From Alphaproteobacteria bacterium (GTDB taxonomy: Bacteria > Pseudomonadota > Alphaproteobacteria > Rhizobiales > Beijerinckiaceae): a DNA stretch of 32,693 nucleotides. The position numbers and the translations under genes were made by a program. The notes under the pieces are model-generated. The model was not told the origin of the DNA, searched no databases, and worked only from the letters and a program-made list of their open reading frames with translations. The stretch spans positions 1-32,693 of the forward strand of contig VGEB01000023.1 in NCBI GenBank assembly GCA_016869435.1, given 5' to 3'. Shown piece after piece: positions 16,589 to 24,406 of this stretch. Numbering within the stretch: position 1 is the stretch's first letter; every line of letters starts with the position of its first letter.

Positions 16589-16610
16589 CCAATAAATATT
16601 GGTTTAAACC
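16589..16610. promoter_or_regulatory. Two abutting palindromes in a divergent promoter
   Basis: CCAATAAATATTGG (16589-16602) and GGTTTAAACC (16601-16610) are both perfect palindromes and share GG. They are AT-rich and lie in the 70-bp gap between the deacetylase and glycosyltransferase starts. A shared operator for the two divergent genes is possible. Confidence 0.4.
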
Positions 16611-16615
16611 GCTTC

Positions 16616-17590
16616 ATGAACAGTCCCGACATATCGCTTGTGATCCCTGTTTTTAACGAGGCGGCGAATCTTCGGCCGCTGGCGGCGAGAATTGCGTCCG
16701 CCCTCGACGTTTGCGACGTCTCCTATGAGGCGGTCTTCGTCGACGACGGCTCCGGCGACGAGAGCCTGGACATTCTGCGGGACCTCTGCGCCGAGGAGCC
16801 GCGCTTTCGCGCCCTGGCGCTTTCACGCAATTTCGGCAAGGAAGTCGCGATCGCCGCCGGGCTTGACGACGCCAGAGGACGCGCGGCCGTGATCCTGGAC
16901 GCCGATCTCCAGCACCCGCCGGAAGTGATCGCGCAATTCATCGAGAAGTGGCGTGAAGGCTACAAGAATGTCTACGGCCAGCGTATCGACCGCGCCACCG
17001 ATCCTAAGCTGCGCGTCGCGCTCACCCGCCTCTTTTACCGCTTGCTGGAGAATTTCGGCGACGTGCGGCTGCCGCCCGGCGCCGGCGACTTCCGGCTCCT
17101 CGATCGGCAGGCGGTCGACGCGCTGCTGACGATGCGCGAACGGGCGCGCTTCAATAAGGGCCTGTTCGCCTGGATCGGCTTCAAATCGATCGGCGTGCCT
17201 TTCGAAGTCGAGGAACGGGCGACCGGAAAGTCGAAATTCAATTTCTCGAGGCTGGCGCGTTTCGCGCTCGACGGGCTGATGTCCTTCTCCTCAATTCCGC
17301 TCAAGGTTTGGACCTATGTCGGAATGAGCATATCGGCCTTCGCCCTCGCCATGGCGGTATATTATTGGGCGCGCACCATGCTCTTTGGCGTCGACACGCC
17401 GGGCTTTCCCACGCTGGTGGTGTCGATCGCCTTTTTCTCCGGCGTTCAGCTGATTTCTCTTGGCGTGCTCGGCGAGTATGTCGCGCGCATCTTTAATGAG
17501 GTAAAGGGAAGGCCGCTTTATCTCGTCGCAGAAAGACTGGGCGGTGAGGAAACCAGCGCGAAAGCGGGCGATAAGGATTTAAAAACATGA
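16616..17590 (+). CDS. GT2 glycosyltransferase, polyprenyl-phosphate type
   Basis: A 324-residue family 2 glycosyltransferase of the DPM1/GtrB/ArnC type. The N-terminal catalytic domain shows SLVIPVFNEAANL, VDDGSGDES, LSRNFGKEVAIAAGL and the metal-binding DADLQHPPEV. It ends with RFNKGLFAWIGF and the juxtamembrane segment VEERATGKSKFNFSRLARFALDGLMSFSS. Two membrane helices (residues about 235-257 and 270-292) anchor it in the inner membrane. Such enzymes transfer a sugar from a nucleotide donor to undecaprenyl phosphate. The divergent ChbG-type deacetylase may modify the same product. Shine-Dalgarno evidence is poor; the start is placed by the domain. Confidence 0.9.
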   Translation: MNSPDISLVIPVFNEAANLRPLAARIASALDVCDVSYEAVFVDDGSGDESLDILRDLCAEEPRFRALALSRNFGKEVAIAAGLDDARGRAAVILDADLQHPPEVIAQFIEKWREGYKNVYGQRIDRATDPKLRVALTRLFYRLLENFGDVRLPPGAGDFRLLDRQAVDALLTMRERARFNKGLFAWIGFKSIGVPFEVEERATGKSKFNFSRLARFALDGLMSFSSIPLKVWTYVGMSISAFALAMAVYYWARTMLFGVDTPGFPTLVVSIAFFSGVQLISLGVLGEYVARIFNEVKGRPLYLVAERLGGEETSAKAGDKDLKT

Positions 17591-17633
17591 TGATGGGCGC
17601 GCTTCTTCAACTATTTCATTCACTGTTAGCCGC

Positions 17634-18074
17634 ATGTCATTGACAAGGCGCAAATTCATGAACTCAGACGGCGGCCGTGCGCTTCTGCGCGGCAAAAACG
17701 TCATCATCGCCGCGGCGCTGATCGCGCTCTTTGCCGCCTTCGGCGTGCGCATCTGGCGTTTCGCGGCGGCCCCCGGCCTGCCGACCCTGCTCGAAGGATT
17801 GCCGGAGTCAAAGACGGAAGCCGATCAGCAGATTTTCCAGTCACGGCTCACCGAACGTTTCCACGTGGGATCGACCGAGGTCGACGATCTTATCGACGAA
17901 TTGCGCGACGACGGCTTTATGGTCGACGCCGACAAGGACATCGCGACCTTTGAACGCGGCGCGAACATCACGGATAAATGTCGCCGCAGCGCCAATATTC
18001 GCTGGTCGCGGGGAGAAGGCGACGAACTCGCCACGATAACCGGCGGATATACCCTCCACTGCCCCGAGCGCTGA
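17634..18074 (+). CDS. Single-pass membrane protein, unknown function
   Basis: A protein of up to 146 residues with a basic N-terminus, one membrane helix (about residues 24-46, IIAAALIALFAAFGVRIW) and a periplasmic domain of about 95 residues. That domain contains ERFHVGSTEVDDLIDELRDDGFMVD and two Cys. The ATG at 17658 (MNSDGG) with AAGG upstream is an equally good start. It lies between the glycosyltransferase gene and murJ on the same strand. I do not recognise it. Confidence 0.7.
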   Translation: MSLTRRKFMNSDGGRALLRGKNVIIAAALIALFAAFGVRIWRFAAAPGLPTLLEGLPESKTEADQQIFQSRLTERFHVGSTEVDDLIDELRDDGFMVDADKDIATFERGANITDKCRRSANIRWSRGEGDELATITGGYTLHCPER

Positions 18075-18113
18075 AGAGCGCAGGCTTAACGGAATCCTGC
18101 TAGGACGATTGCG

Positions 18114-19676
18114 ATGATTCGCAATCTGCTCTCGGTTGGCGGCTTCACCCTGCTTTCGCGCGTGACGGGATTTCTGTCGCTTGCGATGCAATCCGCCATT
18201 ATGGGCGCCGGCGCCGTGTCCGACGCCTTCTTTATCGCCCAGCGATTGCCGAACAGTTTTCGCGCGATCTTTGGCGAAGGGGCGTTCAATGCCGCCTTCG
18301 TTCCTTCCTATTCGATGGCGATTGAGCAGGAGGGCGACGCGGCCGCCGAGGAATTCGCCGGCGAAGTTTACACGTTGCTGCTTGCCTCGCAGATCATATT
18401 GCTGGCGATCGTCTGGGTCCTCACGCCGCAATTCGTTTCGCTGCTGGCTCCGGGCCTCGACGACCGTCCGGAAAAATTCGCGCTGGCCGTCAATCTGACG
18501 CGCATCACCTTTCCCTATCTGCTCTTCATCACGCTTTTTGTCCTGCATATGGGCGCGCTGAACGCTCATGGCCGGTTCGCGCTTCCAGCCTTCGCGCCTA
18601 ATCTCATGAATCTTACGGTGATGGCGGCGCTCGCCGTCGCTTTTCTTTTTCCAAACGCCGGATATGCCGCGAGTTGGGGCGTCACCATCTCGGGCGTTCT
18701 GGAGCTCTGGCTGTTGATGTGGCAGGCGCGGCGTATCGGCGTTCTGCAGAGGTTGCGCAAGCCGCACTGGCCGCGCGTGCGCGATTTCTTCATCCGCCTT
18801 GGGCCGGCGATCATCGGTTCGGCGAGTCCCCAGATCGCCGTGCTCGCCGACACGATCCTTTCATCGATGCTTCCGGACGGCGGGGTGTCATCGATTTCCT
18901 ACGCGGAACGGCTTTACCAGCTTCCTGTCGGAGTCATCGGCATTGCCGCCGGCACCGTGCTGCTGCCGGAGATGAGCCGGCGGCTCGCCGCGGGCGATGA
19001 GGCTGGCGCTTACCACGCGCAAAGCCGCACAATGGCGCTCACTGTCGCGCTCGCCGCGCCATTCTTCATCGCCTTCGACACGATTCCGGAACTGATCGTC
19101 GCCGGGCTTTTCCAGCGCGGCAAATTTTCAGCCGCAGACGCCTACGCGGCGGGCGACGTGCTCGCCGCCTATGGCGCCGGTCTGATGGCGCTTGTGCTGA
19201 TCGCCTCAGCGCGCGCGAGTTTTCAGGCGCGCGGCGACACCAGAACGCCAATGCTCATCGCGCTTGGGGCGCTCGCCGCGAATGTCGCGTTGAAAATCAT
19301 TTTGTTCCGGCCGCTCGGCGCCGTCGGGCTCGCTACTGCGACGTCGGTCGGACTGTGGATCAACCTCGCCGCGCTCGTCGGAATCGCTCTCGCCCAGGAA
19401 TGGATGCGTTTTGACGCCATTTTCGTAAAGACGCTCGGCGCGACATTTGTCGCCTGCGCCTTTCTATCCGCTGTCGCGATCTTCGGCCGTTCGTTGGCGC
19501 TGGCGCTCGGCGCTCATTTTGGCGTACTCGCCAATCTCGTCGCCCTTACGTCGCTCGCCGTTGCTGGCGCGTTCGTCTACGCCGGCGCGCTCGTCGGCGC
19601 GCTTCGCGCGGGCGGGGTGACGATTAGAAGCCTCAGGCGTCGAATGTCAGACGAATTGCGCCAAGCCAGGGATTGA
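18114..19676 (+). CDS. murJ: Lipid II flippase MurJ (MviN family)
   Basis: A 520-residue polytopic membrane protein with about 14 helices of the MOP superfamily. It starts with the MurJ signature RNLLSVGGFTLLSRVTGFL, then GAVSDAFFIAQRLPNSFRAIFGEGAFNAAFVPSY. Mid-protein it has SSISYAERLYQLPVGVIGIAAGTVLLPEMSR and SFQARGDTRTPM. It flips undecaprenyl-linked lipid II to the periplasm for peptidoglycan synthesis. TAGGACG precedes the ATG. Its 3' end overlaps the convergent gene at 19647 by 30 nt. Confidence 0.96.
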   Translation: MIRNLLSVGGFTLLSRVTGFLSLAMQSAIMGAGAVSDAFFIAQRLPNSFRAIFGEGAFNAAFVPSYSMAIEQEGDAAAEEFAGEVYTLLLASQIILLAIVWVLTPQFVSLLAPGLDDRPEKFALAVNLTRITFPYLLFITLFVLHMGALNAHGRFALPAFAPNLMNLTVMAALAVAFLFPNAGYAASWGVTISGVLELWLLMWQARRIGVLQRLRKPHWPRVRDFFIRLGPAIIGSASPQIAVLADTILSSMLPDGGVSSISYAERLYQLPVGVIGIAAGTVLLPEMSRRLAAGDEAGAYHAQSRTMALTVALAAPFFIAFDTIPELIVAGLFQRGKFSAADAYAAGDVLAAYGAGLMALVLIASARASFQARGDTRTPMLIALGALAANVALKIILFRPLGAVGLATATSVGLWINLAALVGIALAQEWMRFDAIFVKTLGATFVACAFLSAVAIFGRSLALALGAHFGVLANLVALTSLAVAGAFVYAGALVGALRAGGVTIRSLRRRMSDELRQARD

Positions 19677-20027
19677 GTCGACGATCTCTCGCAGCTTTTC
19701 AGGGCCCAGTTTGGCTTCGGCATAACCGAAAATCTCATGGCCCAGCGCCGGGATTTGGCTCATTTCAATGCCTGCGCCGGTGAGCTTGGCGCCAAGGCCC
19801 ATCAGCCCGCCCATGCCGCCCATCAATCCGCCGAGGCCGCTGCCGCCGCCGGCGGATTCGGCAGACTCGATCGCCACCTGCGCGCCGGGGAGCGTGTCGA
19901 GAAATTCGCCGACAGCGCCGTCGGGCGACTCTTTTTGAAGGAAGCCCAGGACGAGGCCAACCGCGGTTCTGGCGACCTCCGCGTCAACGCCAAGGGCCAC
20001 AGAGACTCGCGCCACCAGTTCATCCAT
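19647..20027 (-). CDS. DUF2267/DUF2780-like small protein, paralogue 1
   Basis: A protein of about 126 residues from the ATG at 20027 (MDELVARVSVALGVDAEVARTAVGLVLGFLQ). It has a helical N-terminal domain of the kind seen in DUF2267/DUF2780 proteins. A Gly-Met-rich linker (GGGSGLGGLMGGMGGLMG) and a C-terminal helical part ending LREIVDSIPGLAQFV follow. It shares the TAVGLVLGFL segment pattern with the next gene upstream. The last 30 nt are antisense to the end of murJ. The function is unknown. Confidence 0.7.
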   Translation of the reverse strand: MDELVARVSVALGVDAEVARTAVGLVLGFLQKESPDGAVGEFLDTLPGAQVAIESAESAGGGSGLGGLMGGMGGLMGLGAKLTGAGIEMSQIPALGHEIFGYAEAKLGPEKLREIVDSIPGLAQFV

Positions 20028-20181
20028 ATCGGGCCCCACACTTCCGAAGTCGGAAAACGCGAGGACTGTCGCCGCGACGGGGATGAAAATCAAGGCCGCT
20101 CCGCTCGCGCTTTCGCACGAGGTCGGTTGGACTTGGCGGGACGGCTGACGCGCGCTTACCGCACGCGTCAGCTCCGGAACC

Positions 20182-20613
20182 TTACGCTGATCGGCGAAGA
20201 TCGGTCCGTGTGCCAGTTCGCTCGCGCAAGGCAGGCAGAATGCTTCGGATCTTCTCGACCCCATCGGCTCCAATGATCGTTTCGGCGCTTTTCAGAACTT
20301 GGCGCACCAAAGCGTCGGTTTGAGCTTCGCTAATCCCCAGTTTTTCGAGCTGTCCAGCGAGAATGTTCACATCGGCGCGGCCACGACCGAAAAGACTCGT
20401 CATGCCTTCTATGGTCTGAGTGACGCCGCCGTCGCCGACAAACTGCGCCGTGTCGACGGCCTCTTGGGCGCTCGGCATCTTGGCGATCATGACCTGCACA
20501 TTGCCCGTCTTATCCTTGTCGCGAAGAAAACGAAGCACGAGGCCAATCGCCGCCTTGGCGATGTTCGGATCGAGCTTCGTCTCGGCGATGACGTTTTTGG
20601 TGAGATCTTCCAT
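20182..20613 (-). CDS. DUF2267/DUF2780-like small protein, paralogue 2
   Basis: A 143-residue soluble protein: MEDLTKNVIAETKLDPNIAKAAIGLVLRFLRDKDK, then MIAKMPSAQEAVDTAQF, and a C-terminal half with a helical LEKLGISEAQTDALVRQVL. The N-terminal third matches paralogue 1 (IGLVLRFL versus VGLVLGFL; MPSAQEAV versus LPGAQVAI), so the two arose by duplication. GGGGGAGG precedes the ATG. A 154-nt gap separates the two genes. The function is unknown. Confidence 0.75.
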   Translation of the reverse strand: MEDLTKNVIAETKLDPNIAKAAIGLVLRFLRDKDKTGNVQVMIAKMPSAQEAVDTAQFVGDGGVTQTIEGMTSLFGRGRADVNILAGQLEKLGISEAQTDALVRQVLKSAETIIGADGVEKIRSILPALRERTGTRTDLRRSA

Positions 20614-20696
20614 TGGGCGTCCTCCCCCGCAAACACTGCGGTTGCGGGAGAGATGTCGCGGCGACGTCCGCCTTCAAGCGTGACTATATTCCAGCG

Positions 20697-21929
20697 CTAT
20701 GCGGCGTCGAGGCCGTAAAGCGAGTGCAGCGTGCGGACCGCGAGTTCGGTGTAGGCCTCGTCGATCAGCACGGAAAATTTGATCTCCGACGTGGTGATTG
20801 CGCGGATGTTGACGCCCTTCTCCGACAAAGCGCGGAACGCCTGAGCGGCGACGCCGGCATGGCTGCGCATGCCGATCCCAATCGCCGAAACCTTGGCGAC
20901 GTCCTTTTCGCCGGTGATATGCGCGAAACCGACCGCATCCTTGACCTTTTCAATGATCGCAAAGGCGCGCTCATAGTCAGCCGTGCCGACCGTGAAGGTC
21001 ATGTCGGTCATGCCCTCTTCCGAGACGACCTGCACGATCATGTCAACGTTGATTCCTGCCTCGGCCAGCGGCATGAACACCGCGGCCGCGACGCCCGGCT
21101 TGTCGGCGACGCGCCGAAGCGTGATTTGCGCCTCGTCGCGCGAGAAGGCGATGCCTGTGACGACTTGGGCTTCCACAATGTCCTCCTCGTTGCAGATCAA
21201 CGTCCCCTGCCCCGGATTTTCCGGGTCGTCGAAGGACGAGCGCACGTAAGTCGGGACGCCATGCACCATGGCGACCTCGACTGAACGCACCTGCAAAACC
21301 TTTGCGCCGAGCGACGCCATTTCCAGCATCTCTTCGAAAGAGATCTTGTCCATCCGGTGCGCCTTCGGCACGACACGGGGATCAGTGGTGTAGACGCCAT
21401 CGACGTCCGTGTAGATGTCGCAGCGGTTGGCCTTGATCGCCGCGGCGAGGGCGACGGCGCTGGTGTCGGAGCCGCCGCGGCCGAGCGTCGTGATCCGTCC
21501 ACTGTTCTTGTGCACGCCCTGAAAGCCCGCGATGACGGCGATTTCTCCGCGGCCGAAACCGTCAACGATGCCCGAGCCGTCGATCGATTCGATTCGCGCC
21601 GCGCCATGCGCGGCATTGGTGTAGATCGGCGCTTGCCAGCCGAGCCAAGAACGGGCGGGCATGCCCGCCTTCTGCAAGGCGATCGCTAGAAGTCCGGCCG
21701 TCACCTGCTCCCCGGAAGCGACGACGGCGTCATATTCGCTCTGATCGTAAAGCGGCGCCGCCTCTTTGCACCAAGCGACGAGCTCGTTGGTCTTGCCGGC
21801 CATCGCAGAGACGACGACCGCGACCTCATGCCCGGCGTCGACCTCGCGTTTCACGTGGCGCGCGACATTATGGATGCGATCGACAGTGGCGACCGACGTG
21901 CCGCCGAATTTCATGACCAAGCGTGACAT
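20697..21929 (-). CDS. lysC: Aspartate kinase
   Basis: A 410-residue aspartokinase phosphorylating aspartate at the head of the lysine, threonine and methionine pathways. The N-terminal kinase domain has VMKFGGTSVA, VVSAMAGKTNELV, VASGEQVTAGLLA, TLGRGGSDTSAVALAAA and DVDGVYTTDPR. Two ACT regulatory domains follow (TLRRVADKPGVAAAVFMPLAEAGINVDMI, and IGIGMRSHAGVAAQAFRALSEKGVNI), so feedback inhibition is expected. The ATG at 21929 begins MSRLVMKFGG. Upstream in-frame codons add a non-homologous extension. It is divergent from the TIR genes. Confidence 0.96.
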   Translation of the reverse strand: MSRLVMKFGGTSVATVDRIHNVARHVKREVDAGHEVAVVVSAMAGKTNELVAWCKEAAPLYDQSEYDAVVASGEQVTAGLLAIALQKAGMPARSWLGWQAPIYTNAAHGAARIESIDGSGIVDGFGRGEIAVIAGFQGVHKNSGRITTLGRGGSDTSAVALAAAIKANRCDIYTDVDGVYTTDPRVVPKAHRMDKISFEEMLEMASLGAKVLQVRSVEVAMVHGVPTYVRSSFDDPENPGQGTLICNEEDIVEAQVVTGIAFSRDEAQITLRRVADKPGVAAAVFMPLAEAGINVDMIVQVVSEEGMTDMTFTVGTADYERAFAIIEKVKDAVGFAHITGEKDVAKVSAIGIGMRSHAGVAAQAFRALSEKGVNIRAITTSEIKFSVLIDEAYTELAVRTLHSLYGLDAA

Positions 21930-22054
21930 GAGGACCGGGAAATGGGCGAGACGCTCGCGTCCCGCGGGAAGCGGCGCTATATGTGTCCGCGCCGGCAGGC
22001 CTGTCAACGGCGGCGATCGCCAAGCATTCTGCCTTTTTCTTTGGAGAAGTTTTC

Positions 22055-22465
22055 TTGCCGTATAGGGTTTTTATCTCTCACGGCTGGCATGACAAATGGA
22101 TTGCGCGACAAATGGCGCGCCTTATCGCCGATGCGGGAGGATCGCCTTTTATCGATATCTTTGACATCGAAATCGGTGATCGCATCGCGGAACGCGTATT
22201 GGAGGGCACCCGGGAATGTCGCGAACTGGTTGCGCTGCTGACGCCTTGGTCCGTCGAGCGCAATTGAGTCTGGGCGGAAATCGCGGCGGTTTGGACTCTC
22301 GGCAAACGCTTTGTCGGCGTCACCTACGGCGTAACCATCGAGGAAATCGAGAAGAACCATGGCGGAATGGCGTTCCTCGGCGCGACAAATCTCGTTGCCC
22401 TTGACGACTTCGATGGTTACATAAGCCAGCTAGCGCAGCGCATCCGATTGGAGAGCGACCAGTGA
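22055..22465 (+). pseudogene. TIR-domain protein, interrupted by in-frame TGA
   Basis: From a TTG at 22055 with GGAGAAG 5 nt upstream, the frame encodes a TIR fold. It has YRVFISHGWHDKWIARQMA, then IDIFDIEIGDRIAERVLEGTRE and VALLTPWSVERN. It then meets TGA at 22265-22267. The same frame continues past the stop as VWAEIAAVWTLGKRFVGVTYG and on to a TGA at 22463-22465, about 136 codons in all. The stop falls where homologous TIR domains carry Trp (W-V-W-A-E), just before the Glu expected to be catalytic in NADase TIRs. A single TGG to TGA change would explain it. Its end overlaps the next TIR gene by 4 nt. Read-through or a sequencing error is possible. Confidence 0.75.
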
Positions 22466-22848
22466 AAGCCTTCATGTCTTACAATTCGAAGGATGCGGCC
22501 TTTGCGAGCGCCTTGCGCGAGAGCATCGAACGGGACGGCGTCCGAGTGTTCGACCCTGCGCGCGATACTCCTCCCGGCCTCGATCTGTTTTCCCGCCTTC
22601 GCGAAGAAATTGAAGCGTCCGACGTTCTAATCCTCGTCGTTCCCGAGACGGGAACGGCCAATGCGAACACTGCATTTTTCGAGGCGGGCGCGGCGAAAGC
22701 GCTAGGGAAAAAAGTGCTGGCGGTGATGCCCGATGCGAGAGGCAGACAATCGCCAAGCGGCATCGCCGACTTGGCGATTTTCGAGGCGGCCGACAAACCG
22801 GTTGATGACGTGGCGAAAACATTGGTTCACGCCTTCGAGCCCGCCTAA
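22462..22848 (+). CDS. TIR-domain protein, possible NADase or NDT-like
   Basis: A 128-residue single-domain protein. It starts MKAFMSYNSKDAAFASALRESIERDGVRVF, followed by LREEIEASDVLILVVPETGTANAN, then AFFEAGAAKALGKKVLAVMPD. This is the TIR/nucleoside deoxyribosyltransferase-like flavodoxin fold; the Glu in FFEAG sits where the catalytic Glu lies. The GTG start overlaps the upstream gene's stop (GTGA), and GGAGAG lies 6 nt before it, so the two are translationally coupled. No effector partner or sensor gene is adjacent. An anti-phage or NAD-degrading role is only a possibility. Confidence 0.75.
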   Translation: MKAFMSYNSKDAAFASALRESIERDGVRVFDPARDTPPGLDLFSRLREEIEASDVLILVVPETGTANANTAFFEAGAAKALGKKVLAVMPDARGRQSPSGIADLAIFEAADKPVDDVAKTLVHAFEPA

Positions 22849-22910
22849 TTAGTTGAGCAAGCCCAAAATAGCGCTAACGGCGCGTTGCCCCCGAGCAAGC
22901 AGAGGTTCTG

Positions 22911-23672
22911 TTGTCATCGCCTCATTCCGCCAGCGTCGACCCTGAGGACGTCGCGCGCTTCAACCGGTTGGCCGAGCTCTGGTGGGACAGAAACGGCAAG
23001 ATGGGGATTCTCCACGAGATCAACCCCGTCCGCGTGGACTATATCCGCGACCACGTCCGCCGGTTTATTCGGCACGACCTCGGCGCGTTGAATGCGCCTG
23101 GAGACCGTCCTCTTGAGGGCGTGCGTATTGCCGACATCGGCTGCGGCGGCGGCATATTGAGCGAGTCGCTGGCGCAGCTCGGGGCGCGCGTGACCGGCGT
23201 CGATCCTGCGCCAAACAACATCGCCATCGCAAAAAAGCACGCCGAGAAGTCCGGATTGGAGATCGACTACCGCAATATCACCGCCGAAGACCTCGCCGCA
23301 GCCGGCGAGCAGTTCGACGCCGTGGCCGCCCTCGAAGTCATCGAGCATGTCGAAGGGCCGCGAGAATTCATCGCCATGCTGGGGCGGCTGCTGAAGCCCG
23401 GCGGGCTCCTCTTCCTCGCGACCATAGACCGGACGATGAAGAGCTATCTGCTGGCGATCGTCGCCGCCGAATATGTGCTCGGCTGGGTGCCTAAGGGTAC
23501 CCACAATCACGACAAATTCATTCGGCCCGACGAACTCTCGTCATGGGTGCGCCAAGGCGGCATGCGGGAAATTGACCGAGCTGGAATGAGCTTGCAGCCG
23601 CTGACAAAGACCTGGCGCAAAAGCCATGACACCGACGTCAATTATCTGATGGCCGCGAAGAAAGAGGGCTGA
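22911..23672 (+). CDS. ubiG: Ubiquinone biosynthesis O-methyltransferase
   Basis: A 253-residue SAM-dependent methyltransferase that methylates the ring hydroxyls in ubiquinone synthesis, near the inner membrane. The family signature at the N-terminus is DPEDVARFNRLAELWWDRNGKMGILHEINPVRVDYI. SAM motif I is IADIGCGGGILSESLAQLGARVTGVDP, then AALEVIEHVEGPREF. It ends with TWRKSHDTDVNYLMAA, also typical. The TTG start at 22911 (MSSPHSASVD) has AGAGG upstream; no ATG fits the domain start. It stands apart from the TIR pair by 62 nt. Confidence 0.95.
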   Translation: MSSPHSASVDPEDVARFNRLAELWWDRNGKMGILHEINPVRVDYIRDHVRRFIRHDLGALNAPGDRPLEGVRIADIGCGGGILSESLAQLGARVTGVDPAPNNIAIAKKHAEKSGLEIDYRNITAEDLAAAGEQFDAVAALEVIEHVEGPREFIAMLGRLLKPGGLLFLATIDRTMKSYLLAIVAAEYVLGWVPKGTHNHDKFIRPDELSSWVRQGGMREIDRAGMSLQPLTKTWRKSHDTDVNYLMAAKKEG

Positions 23673-23743
23673 TCTTGCGCCGGGTTTGGGGCTTCGCTTC
23701 AGGCTCTTGTTCGCGCCATAAGGCGACAGTAGAATCTGAGCCT

Positions 23744-24406
23744 ATGCCAATAGACTCCCTTCCGCGCTTCCGCGTTTTCCTCTCGCTCGCCGCAACCCTG
23801 GTCTTGGCCTTCGCTTTTGGCGTAGCCGAAGCGAAACCTAAGGCGGAGACCAAACCGAAGGCCGAAGAAGCTCCGGCTGAAGACGCCGGCTCGAAAGCCG
23901 CCAATAAGCGCAAGCCGGCCAAGAACGAAAAGGCCGAGAAGCCGGCGGCCGACAAAGGCTCCGACAAGCCGGAGCAGATCGGCAGCTTCGGAGAATGGGG
24001 CGCCTACGCCGCTCAGAGCGGGCGCAATAGAACCTGCTATGCGCTCGGGCAGCCGAAGGAGCGCACCCCGAAATCCAAGCTCAAAGACTCCTCCGCCTAT
24101 ATCTTTATCTCGACGCGGCCCGCCGAGAATATTCACAACGAGGTCGCAATCAGTCTTGGCTATCCGACCAAAGACGGTTCCGCCGCAATGGCCGACATCG
24201 ACGGCGACAGTTACGAATTGATCACCAAGGGAACGAACGCCTGGGTGAAAGATCAGACTCGTGAGCGGGAATTCGTCGGCGCGCTGCGTGGCGGCTCCAA
24301 GCTCATCGTGAAGGCTTCTTCGTCCAAGGGCACAAGCACGACCGACAGCTACTCTCTCAAAGGATTGTCGGAAGCGCTCACCCGCGCCGTGCAGGAATGC
24401 AAATAG
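23744..24406 (+). CDS. Invasion-associated locus B (IalB) family protein
   Basis: A protein of about 220 residues from the ATG at 23744. A signal peptide (FRVFLSLAATLVLAFAFGVAEA) is followed by a low-complexity Lys/Pro/Ala/Glu linker (residues about 30-75). The IalB-like domain then starts GSFGEWGAYAAQSGRNRTCYALGQP and ends in ALTRAVQECK, with two Cys that may form a disulfide. IalB-like proteins are secreted or periplasmic in alphaproteobacteria; their molecular role is not settled. The in-frame TTG at 23675 would add residues before the signal peptide and is rejected. It ends immediately against the convergent cupin gene. Confidence 0.85.
   Translation: MPIDSLPRFRVFLSLAATLVLAFAFGVAEAKPKAETKPKAEEAPAEDAGSKAANKRKPAKNEKAEKPAADKGSDKPEQIGSFGEWGAYAAQSGRNRTCYALGQPKERTPKSKLKDSSAYIFISTRPAENIHNEVAISLGYPTKDGSAAMADIDGDSYELITKGTNAWVKDQTREREFVGALRGGSKLIVKASSSKGTSTTDSYSLKGLSEALTRAVQECK

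Noticed and set aside
17841-18767. 308-codon minus-strand frame across the murJ 5' region
   Set aside because: Highly charged translation without domain signature; murJ is certain on the other strand.
22265-22267. Selenocysteine at the TIR in-frame TGA
   Set aside because: I saw no SECIS-like hairpin directly downstream, and the aligned family position is Trp, so a nonsense change is simpler.
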